A DNA stretch of 46,538 nucleotides. Source: DATLFI01 sp035524895. Its GTDB lineage: Bacteria > Acidobacteriota > Thermoanaerobaculia > Multivoradales > Multivoraceae. The position numbers and the translations under genes are program-made. The notes under the pieces are model-generated. The model worked only from the letters and a program-made list of their open reading frames with translations. It did no database searches and was not told where the DNA came from. Where the stretch lies: positions 1 through 46,538 of the forward strand of contig DATLFI010000396.1 in assembly GCA_035524895.1 (NCBI GenBank), read 5' to 3'. Every line of letters begins with the position of its first letter. Position 1 is the first letter of the stretch. Positions 20,322 to 28,343 of this stretch are shown in pieces.

Positions 20322-20922
20322 CTTCGCCTGAGCATACGAGGATGAAGGGGCCGCGCGATACGAAGGGACTGCCCTCGACGAAGAACCGCCAGGGCCGCTC
20401 GACCGCCTTCGAGATGCCGATGCGCGGGCTGCGACCCGGTCGCGTCGGAGGCGGTGCGCCGTCGTCGAGCAGGAACGGGCCGCCGCCGCGAGCCAGGTCG
20501 CAGCCGTCGTGCGCCCGGCCGAGAGCGAGCGCGCGCGTGAGCTTGCCCGGTCCCGAGCACAGGTCGCGCTCGGCGCGAGCCGCGGGCCGGCGTCCGCGCA
20601 TGAGCTCGACGCCGGCAACCGGCTCGAGCGCCCGCAGCAGCACAGCCGCGCCTGATCCGTCCTCGCCGCACACCACGTTCGCGCACCAGTGCATGCCGTA
20701 GCTGAAGTAGACGTAGAGCAGGCCCGGGCCACCGAACATCGTGCTGTTTCGTGCGGTCCGCCCCCGATACGAGTGGCTGGCCTCGTCGTCCTCGCGGTAG
20801 GCCTCGACCTCGACGATGCGCCCGGCGCACTCGCCGTGGACCAGCACCTTGTGGAGCAGGAGCGGCGCGAGCTCGAGCGGGTCGCGCCGAAAGAACGATC
20901 GGGTGAGTCGCCTCCCCTTCAT
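20302..20922 (-). CDS. 3-methyladenine DNA glycosylase (AAG/MPG family)
   Basis: 206 residues, standard for bacterial AAG-type glycosylases, which flip out and excise alkylated purines in base excision repair. The catalytic region is intact: RIVEVEAYREDDEASHSYRG (general-base Glu), followed by RTARNSTMFGGPGLLYVYF and SYGMHWCANVV. Later FLLDDG and RIGISKAVERPWRFFVEGSP complete the fold. The ATG starts MKGRRLTRSFFRRDP; its ribosome site is weak. It overlaps the copper ATPase start, so the two probably share a transcript although their roles differ. Confidence 0.92.
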
Positions 20923-21000
20923 CTGAGGCGGAGCCTGCCACAGGGCCCGGCGCGATGGCGGTCCCGTCGGCAACCGGCGCCAGCGGTTCTTCGCCGGCCC

Positions 21001-21020
21001 GCTGATCTGGGCTGATCTGG
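21001..21020 (+). repeat. 10-bp perfect tandem repeat upstream of a lipoprotein gene
   Basis: GCTGATCTGG is repeated exactly at 21001-21010 and 21011-21020. The last three bases of the second copy form the TGG of the -24 element of the adjoining sigma-54-type promoter, so a protein bound here would touch the promoter. Confidence 0.7.
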
Positions 21021-21033
21021 CACCCTTTCTGCA
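21018..21033 (+). promoter_or_regulatory. Candidate sigma-54 (-24/-12) promoter of the glycine-zipper lipoprotein gene
   Basis: TGGCAC, five bases (CCTTT), then CTGCA. The -24 half is perfect and the -12 half has one change (CTGC for TTGC); the GG-to-GC step is 12. The predicted start is near 21044, about 85 bases before the ATG at 21129. Confidence 0.55.
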
Positions 21034-21128
21034 CGGTAGGACCAAAAGCGCCCCGCGGCTCCTGGCTCGTGACGATGCGGGAAGCCGACGGCACTTCGAG
21101 CGGAAAATCGCTCCGCAAGGAGAGGAAA

Positions 21129-21872
21129 ATGTTGCACTCCAAGACACTCAGAACTGGACTCCGATCCCGGTCGGCGGCCGTCGCCCCGATGTCCGCACTG
21201 ATGAGCGCACTCCTGCTCGCCGGCGCGGCCTGCGGGCGCCAAGGCGAGGCCGACCTGCTTCCGGACGAGGTGGCCGAAGCGACCGGAGTTGTCCGCGAAG
21301 CCGACCTTGAGCCCGAGTCTCCGTCGATCCTCTCCAGGTTGCTCGCTCGCGAGCCGCAACGTGTCGAGGTGCCGTCCGGCACCCAACTCGAGATCGAGCT
21401 GCTCGACACTCTCTCGAGCCACACGAGCCAACCGGGCGAGCCGTTCCACGCGCGTGTGAATACGGACGTGCGGATCGGCGACGTGGTCGCTGTGCCCGCC
21501 GGCGCCATGGTTCGCGGCACGTTGACCGAAGCGCGGCCGCCGCGCGGCGTAGGCGGGCGCGCGCGCCTGACCCTCGACTTTCGGGAGCTGCACACGGACT
21601 CCGGCTCGCAGCCGATCTCCGCCGCCCTGACGCGGGTCGGCAAGAGCCAGGCCGGCAAGGACGCGGCGATCATCGGCGGCTCGACCATCGGCGGCGCCAT
21701 CCTCGGCGAGGCGATCGACGACGGCGACGGCGATGTCATTGGCGCCATCGTTGGCGGTCTCGCCGGCACCGCGGCGGCAGTGAAGACCCGCGGCAAGCCG
21801 CTGGTGCTCGAGGCCGGCACCCTGCTCGCCATCGAGCTGCAGCAAAGCGTGACCCTGGAGGTTGCCACGTAG
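21129..21872 (+). CDS. Uncharacterised lipoprotein with C-terminal glycine zipper
   Basis: 247 residues. The ATG follows AAGGAGAGG. The signal sequence ends in LLLAGAAC, so the mature protein is a lipoprotein. Residues about 80-170 are a beta-rich domain (VPSGTQLEIELLDTLSSHTS, VNTDVRIGDVVAVPAGAMVR). Near residue 190 a Gly-rich pair of short helices appears (AAIIGGSTIGGAILGEAI, VIGAIVGGLAGTAAAV), a glycine-zipper pattern that often inserts in or packs against membranes. The end (VLEAGTLLAIELQQSVTLEV) repeats the style of the first domain. I do not recognise an enzyme. A -24/-12 promoter and a tandem repeat precede it, suggesting control by an enhancer-binding activator. Confidence 0.75.
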   Translation: MLHSKTLRTGLRSRSAAVAPMSALMSALLLAGAACGRQGEADLLPDEVAEATGVVREADLEPESPSILSRLLAREPQRVEVPSGTQLEIELLDTLSSHTSQPGEPFHARVNTDVRIGDVVAVPAGAMVRGTLTEARPPRGVGGRARLTLDFRELHTDSGSQPISAALTRVGKSQAGKDAAIIGGSTIGGAILGEAIDDGDGDVIGAIVGGLAGTAAAVKTRGKPLVLEAGTLLAIELQQSVTLEVAT

Positions 21873-21930
21873 GCGGCGGCGGCGGCAGGCTCGGAGGGAG
21901 CGCTAGCGGGCCTGCCCCGCGCCGCTCCGC

Positions 21931-21936
21931 TATCCT
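21931..21936 (+). promoter_or_regulatory. Candidate -10 element (TATCCT)
   Basis: TATCCT within GCTATCCTGC, 21 bases before the ATG at 21957. The same GCTATCCT string precedes the gene at 43455. No -35 is seen. Confidence 0.3.
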
Positions 21937-21956
21937 GCTCGGCTCCGGAGGAGAGC

Positions 21957-22850
21957 ATGAGCGGGAACACGACGGGACACGACGTGGCCTTCCTCGGCCT
22001 CGGCGTGATGGGCTACCCGATGGCGGGCCACCTCGCCCGAGCGGGGCACAGCGTCACGGTCTACAACCGCACCGCGACCCGAGCCGAGCGCTTCGTGGCC
22101 GAGCATCGCGAGCTCGGAGCGCGGGCCGAGCGAACGCCTGCGGCCGCTGTCGTGGGCGCCGAGGTCGTGTTCGTCTGCGTCGGCAACGACGACGACGTGC
22201 GCGCGGTCACCCACGGCGAGCACGGCGCGCTCGTAGGCATGACCACGGGCGCAACCCTGGTCGACCACACCACCGCGTCGGCCAAGCTCGCCCGCGAGCT
22301 CGACGCAGCCTGCACCGAGCGCGGCCTGCGATTCCTCGACGCGCCTGTCTCGGGCGGCCAGGCAGGCGCCGAGAACGGCGCGCTCACCATCATGTGCGGC
22401 GGCGACGCAGGGACATTCGACCACGCGCGACCAGTTCTCGGCGCGTACGCCAAGGCGGTCACCCACCTCGGGCCCGCTGGCTCGGGCCAGCTCACCAAGA
22501 TGGTCAACCAGCTCTGCATCGCCGGGCTGGTCGAAGGGCTCGCCGAAGGCCTGCATTTCGCCGAACGCGCCGGCCTCGACCCGCGACAGGTGGTCGCTGC
22601 GATCTCGCGCGGCGCCGCCCAGTCGTGGCAGATGGACAACCGCGCCGAGACCATGATCGAGGGACGCTTCGACTTCGGCTTCGCCGTGCAGTGGATGCGC
22701 AAGGACCTCGGCATTGCGCTCGAGGAAGCCCGGCGCAACGGCGCAACGCTGCCGGTCGCCGCTCTGGTCGACCAGCTCTACGCCGAGGTCGAGGCGATGG
22801 GCGGCGGACGCTGGGACACCTCGAGCCTGATCGCACGGCTGCGGCGCTAA
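21957..22850 (+). CDS. NAD(P)-dependent beta-hydroxyacid dehydrogenase (HIBADH/tartronate semialdehyde reductase family)
   Basis: 297 residues, typical of the family. The coenzyme fold starts VAFLGLGVMGYPMAGHLARA with NRT at the end of the second strand, which usually favours NADP. The substrate loop FLDAPVSGGQAGAENG and the catalytic Lys in GPAGSGQLTKMVNQL are intact. The C-terminal helical half (FDFGFAVQWMRKDLGIAL) is also standard. Family members reduce or oxidise short 3-hydroxyacids such as 3-hydroxyisobutyrate, tartronate semialdehyde or succinic semialdehyde; the substrate here cannot be fixed. The ATG has a strong GGAGGAG. Its TAA shares bases with the TAG of the convergent VWA gene. 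Confidence 0.9.
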   Translation: MSGNTTGHDVAFLGLGVMGYPMAGHLARAGHSVTVYNRTATRAERFVAEHRELGARAERTPAAAVVGAEVVFVCVGNDDDVRAVTHGEHGALVGMTTGATLVDHTTASAKLARELDAACTERGLRFLDAPVSGGQAGAENGALTIMCGGDAGTFDHARPVLGAYAKAVTHLGPAGSGQLTKMVNQLCIAGLVEGLAEGLHFAERAGLDPRQVVAAISRGAAQSWQMDNRAETMIEGRFDFGFAVQWMRKDLGIALEEARRNGATLPVAALVDQLYAEVEAMGGGRWDTSSLIARLRR

Positions 22851-23815
22851 CGCGACGCCAGCACGAAGCTGCGACGGTGACGGACCTCGAGCTCGCCGCC
22901 GCGAACCAGCACGGTGACCTGGTGCTCCCCCGGTCGCAGCGAGGCCGGGGCGAAAGTGAGGGCGTAGCGGGAGCGAGCCTCCTCCAGCACGCTGGCCAGG
23001 GCACGGTCGAGGTCCCTGCGACCATGCGCCTCGAAGTAGCGGCCGCCGCTTTCGCGCGCCAGCAGGGCGAGGTCCTCGCGCGGCGCGGACGCGGTCGTCG
23101 GGACCGTCGAGATCGCGTAGATCGCCGTGTCGGACACACGCGCTCGCTCGAGCAGGTCGCCGAGGCGATGGGTCGAGCGAACGTCGCGACCGTCGGAGAG
23201 CAGCACCAGCATCCGCCGACCCGGCGCGCCGCGCATGTCGTCGAGCACCGCCGCGACCGAGTCGTAGAGCGAGGTGCTACCGCGTGCCTCGAGTGCGCGC
23301 AGGGCCTGGATCGCTGCCGGTCCCGGTGCCTGCCAGGGCGCGATCTGCGTCCAACCGAGGTCGAAGGCCCACACCGCGACGCGGTCGACCGGCGCCAAAC
23401 TCTCGAGGAAGCGTCCTGCGCTCTCGCGCACCCCCTCGAGCCGCTCGGTCATGCTGACGCTACGATCCACCAGCAGCGCGACCGACAGCGGTGTCGAGTC
23501 CTCGGCAAACGTGGTGATTTGCGCCGGCTCGCCGTCGTCGAGCACGACGAAGTCCGCGGACGACAGGCCGCGCTCCGGCAGGCCGGCGGCATTCGCCACC
23601 GCCGGCAGCAGCTCGACCGCAAGGACGTGGGTGACATCCGTGTGCCCCGCGACGATCTCGCCCGCTGCGGGAGACACAAAGCGCGCGGCCTGCGCCGCCG
23701 CTGGCATCCAAGCACCACCGCCCAGGGCGGCGACGACGAGAATGCTCGCAATTCGCTTGGCGACCGAGAGAGCGGGACCGTGGAGTGGGGGCAGACCGCG
23801 ACGCATACCGACCAT
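22847..23815 (-). CDS. Exported VWA-domain protein (VWFA-related Acidobacteria-type)
   Basis: About 322 residues. A signal peptide ends near MPAAAQA. The mature part opens with a beta domain (LSSADFVVLDDGEPAQITTF) common to the VWFA-related family first named in Acidobacteria. The von Willebrand A domain has an intact MIDAS: DRSVSM (DxSxS), ARGSTSLYDSV with the conserved Thr/Ser, and LLSDGRD. A short C-terminal domain (SRYALTFAPASLRPGEHQVT) completes it. The metal site suggests binding of a protein ligand in the periplasm or outside the cell; the partner is unknown. ATG codons at 23815 and 23806 and a GTG at 23833 are all possible starts; none has a strong ribosome site. It is divergent from the copper monooxygenase gene. 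Confidence 0.85.
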   Translation of the reverse strand: MVGMRRGLPPLHGPALSVAKRIASILVVAALGGGAWMPAAAQAARFVSPAAGEIVAGHTDVTHVLAVELLPAVANAAGLPERGLSSADFVVLDDGEPAQITTFAEDSTPLSVALLVDRSVSMTERLEGVRESAGRFLESLAPVDRVAVWAFDLGWTQIAPWQAPGPAAIQALRALEARGSTSLYDSVAAVLDDMRGAPGRRMLVLLSDGRDVRSTHRLGDLLERARVSDTAIYAISTVPTTASAPREDLALLARESGGRYFEAHGRRDLDRALASVLEEARSRYALTFAPASLRPGEHQVTVLVRGGELEVRHRRSFVLASR

Positions 23816-23894
23816 GGTAGCGGCAGCCGCCACGCCCGAGGATCGTGGATTACCGAAGGCGTCAAGGGTTCATCCGGCGACTTCGTGCGCCAGA

Positions 23895-23900
23895 TACAAT
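23895..23900 (+). promoter_or_regulatory. Candidate -10 element (TACAAT) of the copper monooxygenase gene
   Basis: TACAAT in an otherwise GC-rich divergent spacer, 44 bases before the ATG at 23945; no convincing -35. Confidence 0.35.
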
Positions 23901-23944
23901 CGCTAAGCATCCCGCGAAGTCCGACCCGCCGCAGGAGACACCGC

Positions 23945-25264
23945 ATGCATCAGACCTCCCCAGTCTCGCGGCTCCTTCCGCTGGCCGCGCTCGGCTTGGT
24001 GATCGCCGGTATCGCGTTCGCAACCGGCGCGCCCAACGACACCAGCGGCGCACAGCCCACCTTCCACCGCGACGTCGCGCCCCTGCTCCAGAGTCATTGC
24101 CAGGACTGCCACCGCCCGGCGGGCAGTAACTACGGCGGCATGCGGGCGCCGATGTCGCTGGTGAGCTACGACGAGGCGCGGCCGTGGGCGAAGTCGATCG
24201 CCAAGCAGGTCCAGAGCCGCGAGATGCCGCCGTGGGATGCCGCACCGCGCCACAACGGGGTGTTCAGGAACGAGCGCGTGCTGGCCGATGCCGAGATCGC
24301 GACGCTGGTGCGCTGGGCCGAGGCCGGCGCACCGGCCGGGGACCTCGCCGACGCGCCGCCGCCGCGCACCTTCGAGGCGAGCGGCGGCTGGGTGATCGGC
24401 GAGCCGGACCTGGTGGTGCAGATGCCGGAGCCGTATCTCGTGACCGACGACGTGCGCGATCTCTATGCCGCGTTCTCTGTCGTGCTCACCGAGGACATCC
24501 TGCCCGAGGACGCCTGGGTCGTCGCGTTCCAGTGCCAGCCGGACAGCGACATCATCCACCACTTCAACCTGCACGTGCTCGAGCCCGGCCCCGACGGCAC
24601 CCTGCCGCCGCCGCCGGAGTTTCCCAAGGACGACGAGATCGCCCCGCAGGGCGCCGGCCGATACATGGGCGGCGTGTCGTCGGGCAGCGAGGCCAACTCG
24701 TATCCGGAGGGCTACGGCTTCCTGCTCAAGAAGGGCGCGCGCGTCACCTTCGACATCCACTACCACAAGGAGCCCGGCGCCGGCACCGCGGTGTGGGACC
24801 GCAGCTCGATCGGCTTCAAGTCCGTGCCCGGACCGCTCAAGGACCTCAACGGCGGGCTACGACCGCTGATGAAGTTCGACTTCGCGATCCCGCCCGGCGC
24901 GGATGGCTACCAGCTCGGGCCGATCGCCCAGGTCGCCCAGCACGACATCGATGTCATCGCTCTGATGCCGCACATGCACATGCGCGGCAAGGCGGCGAAG
25001 TTCGAGGCGTTCTACCCCGACGGCACGCGGGAAGTGCTGCTGGAGGTCCCGGCCTATGACTTCGCGTGGCAGACGGTGTACTACTACAAGGACCTCAAGC
25101 GCATCCCCGAGGGCACGCGGGTCGAGTTCACCGCCTGGTACGAGAACTCCGCCGAGAAAGGCGCCAGGTACGGCTTCGACGCCACCGAGACCGTGCGCTT
25201 CGGACAGCCCTCCGACGCCGAGATGATGATGGGGTTCTTCATGAGCGCGAAGGCGGAGGACTAA
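23945..25264 (+). CDS. Exported cytochrome c / copper type II monooxygenase-like fusion protein
   Basis: 439 residues, with AGGAG before the ATG and an N-terminal signal or anchor helix. A c-type heme motif follows at once (SHCQDCHRP, C52-x2-C55-H56), with MPPW downstream as a likely region for the Met ligand. The rest resembles peptidylglycine/dopamine monooxygenases. The first copper site is suggested by IIHHFNLHV (about 204-210) and FDIHYHKEP, the second by LMPHMHMRGK (HxH at about 343-345) and the Met-rich DAEMMMGFF near the end. These enzymes hydroxylate a substrate with O2 using electrons delivered one at a time; a fused heme could be the electron donor. The substrate is unknown. The stop shares bases with the stop of the convergent lipoprotein gene. 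Confidence 0.8.
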   Translation: MHQTSPVSRLLPLAALGLVIAGIAFATGAPNDTSGAQPTFHRDVAPLLQSHCQDCHRPAGSNYGGMRAPMSLVSYDEARPWAKSIAKQVQSREMPPWDAAPRHNGVFRNERVLADAEIATLVRWAEAGAPAGDLADAPPPRTFEASGGWVIGEPDLVVQMPEPYLVTDDVRDLYAAFSVVLTEDILPEDAWVVAFQCQPDSDIIHHFNLHVLEPGPDGTLPPPPEFPKDDEIAPQGAGRYMGGVSSGSEANSYPEGYGFLLKKGARVTFDIHYHKEPGAGTAVWDRSSIGFKSVPGPLKDLNGGLRPLMKFDFAIPPGADGYQLGPIAQVAQHDIDVIALMPHMHMRGKAAKFEAFYPDGTREVLLEVPAYDFAWQTVYYYKDLKRIPEGTRVEFTAWYENSAEKGARYGFDATETVRFGQPSDAEMMMGFFMSAKAED

Positions 25265-25671
25265 TCGCCCTCCACCTGCTCGATGCGCCACGTCCCCGAC
25301 ATCGGCATCCGGCCGGCCATCAGGCTCGCCGCCCACTCGCCCTCGCCACGACCCTCGAGCAGGCTCCCAGCCATCTCGCCTTCGAATGTCAGTGGCAGGC
25401 CCATCCCGCTCTGGGAGACGCCGCGAAACGTCGTCTGGATCCGGTCCCACGCTAGCGAGCCGCTAAGCTTGGCCTCGAACGGCTGACCATCGCGAGTCTG
25501 TCCTCGCATCTCCCCGCGCACATCCGTCCCGCGCCAGCCGATCTCCATCTCCACCGTGCCGGACACGGTGCCGTCGAACGTGCCCCGCCACAGCCCGCGG
25601 TACGGCGACGCGCACGACCCCAGCGCCAGCAGCAGGAGGATCGCGAGGCAGACGTTGGCTTGGCGTCCCAT
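25261..25671 (-). CDS. Small lipoprotein of unknown function
   Basis: 136 residues from the ATG at 25671. The signal MGRQANVCLAILLLLALGSC is a textbook lipoprotein leader. The mature part is a compact beta-rich domain with repeated Gly-Thr/Glu strands (WRGTFDGTVSGTVEMEIGW, GEMRGQTRDGQPFEAKLSGS, LTFEGEMAGSLLEGRGEGEW), suggesting a small barrel with self-similar hairpins. I do not recognise the family. An ATG at 25698 in the same frame would add nine residues and has GGAGG almost touching it, so that start is also possible. The region 25672-25839 upstream holds no gene that I can support. Confidence 0.65.
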   Translation of the reverse strand: MGRQANVCLAILLLLALGSCASPYRGLWRGTFDGTVSGTVEMEIGWRGTDVRGEMRGQTRDGQPFEAKLSGSLAWDRIQTTFRGVSQSGMGLPLTFEGEMAGSLLEGRGEGEWAASLMAGRMPMSGTWRIEQVEGD

Positions 25672-25839
25672 CGACGCCGAGCATGACCTATCACGCATTC
25701 CTCCGCTGGCATGAGGCGCGACACCTTGGACGCTATCCGTCGACGACCCCTCGCACCACGAGCGTCCGAATGACGGTGCCGGCGGTACACGTCGACCAAC
25801 GACGAACCGTCGTCGCGCGCGCGGTAGACGCGCAGCGCC

Positions 25840-26160
25840 TCAGGCCTGCTCGTCGGCGACGTGCACGACCAGCCCGTCGAGCGCTTCGGTGACTTCGATC
25901 TGGCAGCTCAGGCGGCTGCGGCGATCGGCATCGATCGCGAACTCGAGCGTGTCGCGCTCGGCGTCGTGTGGAGGCCCGACGCGTTCCAGCCAGTCTTCCT
26001 CGACGTGCACGTGGCACGTGCTACAGGAGCAGCAGCCCCCGCACGCTGCGATGATGCCGTCGATGCGGTGCTTCAAGGCTCCTTCCATGACCGAGTAGCC
26101 GAGCGGAACGTCGACAGTCCGGCGCGTGCCGCCGGGCTCGATATAGGTAATCTGAGGCAA
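25840..26160 (-). CDS. fdx: 2Fe-2S ferredoxin, adrenodoxin type
   Basis: 106 residues. The four cluster cysteines have adrenodoxin/ISC-ferredoxin spacing: C-x5-C-x2-C in ACGGCCSCSTCHVHV and the fourth in RLSCQIEV. Other family marks are ITYIEPGGTRRTVDVPLGYS, EEDWLERVGPPHDAERDTLE and ALDGLVVHV. An extra Cys lies inside the first loop (GGCCSC). Such ferredoxins carry single electrons to P450s, Rieske oxygenases or Fe-S assembly. The start is a TTG with GGGAG nine bases upstream; upstream codons add only non-family residues. Its natural reductase could be the FprA-type enzyme at 2725-4143. No Isc genes adjoin it. Confidence 0.9.
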   Translation of the reverse strand: MPQITYIEPGGTRRTVDVPLGYSVMEGALKHRIDGIIAACGGCCSCSTCHVHVEEDWLERVGPPHDAERDTLEFAIDADRRSRLSCQIEVTEALDGLVVHVADEQA

Positions 26161-26265
26161 GACGAGAATCTCCCGGGATGGCGTGCGGAGGGGTCCCGGC
26201 GCAGGCACATGGCGCCGGACGGACCAGCGATTGTAGCGGGCTGCCGCACGGCGGCGCCGGCTTCG

Positions 26266-27870
26266 TCAGCGTCCGGCCAGCGCGAACAGCAGGTCGACGT
26301 AGCCCTTCTCGATCTCAGCCAGCCCCGCGATGCCGGTGCCTGGCTTGGGCTCGACCACCATGTACTCGTTCGGCGCGTGCGCGCCCGAGCCGTGGCCGAG
26401 ACCGTTGAAGACGAGCGGCAGGCCGAGGCGGTCGGTGAACTGGTAGAACGGCGCGCTGCCGGCGAGCCGCGGCCACACCTCCCGCACCTTGCCCCACTTC
26501 TGGAACACCGCGATGGCGGAGCGCACCAGCGGCGAGTCGATCGAGGTCTGCGCCGCCGGGTAGGCCGACAGCTTGCGCAGCACCAGGTCGGCGTAGCCAT
26601 GACTGTCGAGGTGGCGGCGGATCTTGGCGAGCTGCTCGTCGGGGTCGAGCCCGGGCGGCAGGCGGGAGTCGACTTTGGCGGTCGCGACGTGGGGCAGGAT
26701 GGTCTTGACCCCTTCGCCGGTGTACCCGCTCCACAGCCCGTCGATGTTGAGCGTCACGTCGTAGAGATGGCGCAGCACCGCTTCGGCGCCGTCGAGATCG
26801 TCGACCCAGCGGTCGACCTGCATGAAGCTGCGCATGGCCTTGCCGTTCCAAGTGCGCGCCACGCCGTTGATCAGCCGCTCCTCCTCCGGGGTCGGAGCGC
26901 GGATGCCGTCGTAGTAGCCGTCGACCAGGATGGTGTTGCCGTCGCGGCTGGTCAGGCTCGCCAGCGCCTGCACCAGACGCCAGGTCGGCGAGTCGACCAG
27001 CGACTTGAACGAGCCGTGGATCTCGGCGGCCTTCGGACCACCCCAAGCACCGCCCCGCGCCTCGAGCTCGAAATACAGGATCCCCTTCACGCCGAGGCTC
27101 ATCGAGATGTCGCCGCTAGCGCCCTGCGAGTTGAACGGGAAGAACACACCGTCGGCGGTGCGCAGCCGCGCCTCGTAGCGGTCCACCAGCTCAGGGTAGT
27201 GCGGCGAGCCGAGCTCTTCCTCGCCCTCGGCGAGCACCATCAGGTTGACCGGCAGCTTGCCTTCGACCGCGAGAATCGACTCGATGGCGTTGAGGAAGGC
27301 GCGCTGGGGGCCCTTCTGGTTGGTCGCGCCACGCGCCATCAGCACCTTGCCGAGATCGTGCTCGACGATCGCCGCGTCGAACGGCGGCGAGCGCCAGTCC
27401 TCGGGCTCGACCGGCTGCACGTCGTACATCATGTAGACCAGCAGCGTCTTCGGTGCGGCGGCGTCGTAGAAGCCCCACACCCCCGGATGGCCGGACGTCG
27501 GCACCACCTCGGCCTCCTGGAAGCCCAGCTTCTCGAGGTCGGTGCGCAGCATCTCGGCCATCTCGGCGATGCCGACGCTCTGCGCGCTGATCGACGGCTG
27601 GCGCAGCCAGCGCTGTAAGTGCGCGAGGTGCTGCGCCTGGTGCGCGTCGATGTAGGCGTAGATCGCGTCGTGCACGCCGGCGTAAGCGGCGATCGAGGAC
27701 GGATCGAACTCCTCTGTCGTCGACAGGGTGAAGCGGGGGCGCGGGTCGGGCACGTCTTCGGCGGGGGCGTTGGACGCGGCGGCGGGGAGCGCTGTTGCTA
27801 GCGCCAGAGCCGCAGCGATGGTCGCGAAGTGGCGAGTCGCCCCGGGAACGCGGAAGGGGGCGGGTGTCAT
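26266..27870 (-). CDS. Exported M20-family peptidase-like protein with altered metal ligands
   Basis: 534 residues from an ATG at 27870, with a signal peptide ending near LPAAASNA. The overall M20/M25/M40 plan is present: a catalytic domain, a lid domain near residues 270-400 (GILYFELEARGGAWGGPKAA) and a C-terminal catalytic half. The usual zinc site is only partly there. The normal GHxDVxP reads VYMMYDVQPVEP (His replaced by Met). GxxDxKG reads ARGATNQKGP (Asp replaced by Asn). A later Asp ligand appears as Asn in FFPFNSQG. The general-base/ligand pair EGEEELGS and the C-terminal GSGAHAPNEY are kept. It may bind metal differently, or act on an unusual substrate, or be non-catalytic. The ORF is intact and well conserved, so it is not a pseudogene. 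Confidence 0.82.
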   Translation of the reverse strand: MTPAPFRVPGATRHFATIAAALALATALPAAASNAPAEDVPDPRPRFTLSTTEEFDPSSIAAYAGVHDAIYAYIDAHQAQHLAHLQRWLRQPSISAQSVGIAEMAEMLRTDLEKLGFQEAEVVPTSGHPGVWGFYDAAAPKTLLVYMMYDVQPVEPEDWRSPPFDAAIVEHDLGKVLMARGATNQKGPQRAFLNAIESILAVEGKLPVNLMVLAEGEEELGSPHYPELVDRYEARLRTADGVFFPFNSQGASGDISMSLGVKGILYFELEARGGAWGGPKAAEIHGSFKSLVDSPTWRLVQALASLTSRDGNTILVDGYYDGIRAPTPEEERLINGVARTWNGKAMRSFMQVDRWVDDLDGAEAVLRHLYDVTLNIDGLWSGYTGEGVKTILPHVATAKVDSRLPPGLDPDEQLAKIRRHLDSHGYADLVLRKLSAYPAAQTSIDSPLVRSAIAVFQKWGKVREVWPRLAGSAPFYQFTDRLGLPLVFNGLGHGSGAHAPNEYMVVEPKPGTGIAGLAEIEKGYVDLLFALAGR

Positions 27871-27956
27871 AGGTTGGCCCTTTCTGTCGGTCGGCGGTGC
27901 GGCGTCCATCGAGCGCGAGACTACTAGCGCTACCGGGCCGCGGAGTCGCGGAGCCA

Positions 27957-27962
27957 TAGAAT
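27957..27962 (+). promoter_or_regulatory. Candidate -10 element (TAGAAT) giving a near-leaderless transcript
   Basis: TAGAAT ends six bases before the ATG at 27969, so initiation at normal distance would give an mRNA that starts at or next to the start codon. No ribosome site is visible there, which fits. No clear -35. Confidence 0.4.
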
Positions 27963-27968
27963 CGCTCC

Positions 27969-28343
27969 ATGAACGCTCCGGCCTCGCCCTGGACGCAGGA
28001 TCGTGTACGGCCGGCATCCCCTCTGGTGCGGCAGATGACCGAGCAGTTCGCCGCGAAGCTGCGCGAACGATTCGGCGAGCGCGTGCTCTCGATCCGCCTC
28101 TTCGGATCCTTTGCCAAAGGCGGCGCCCACGAGCATTCCGACATCGACGTCGCAGTGGTTTTCGACCGTCTCGACTGGCCGACCAAACGCGAGGCGATCG
28201 AGCTGGCGATCGATGTCGAGCAGGAGTCGGGCTTCGCCATCAGCCTGATGCCTACCGTATTCGACCGTGCGAAGTACGAGTTGTGGCGGGAGCAGGAGCG
28301 GGCGCTGGTGCGCGACATCGAGAACGAGGGCATCCCGCTGTGA
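27969..28343 (+). CDS. MNT-type nucleotidyltransferase antitoxin (minimal nucleotidyltransferase)
   Basis: 124 residues. The minimal nucleotidyltransferase signature is intact: IRLFGSFAKGGAHEHSDIDV (GS then DxD), followed by AVVFD and a short helical tail with a further acidic residue region. In MNT/HEPN (type VII) pairs this protein silences the HEPN ribonuclease by adding AMP or oligo-AMP to it. The next gene overlaps as GTGA and encodes what remains of a HEPN protein, which supports the pair. The likely transcript is leaderless. An N-terminal extension of about 20 residues before the fold is somewhat long. Confidence 0.87.
   Translation: MNAPASPWTQDRVRPASPLVRQMTEQFAAKLRERFGERVLSIRLFGSFAKGGAHEHSDIDVAVVFDRLDWPTKREAIELAIDVEQESGFAISLMPTVFDRAKYELWREQERALVRDIENEGIPL

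Noticed and set aside
25861..27618. A long plus-strand frame antisense to the ferredoxin and M20 genes
   Set aside because: The residues show the repetitive Arg/His/Val/Asp pattern of antisense GC-rich frames, with no start context and no motif.
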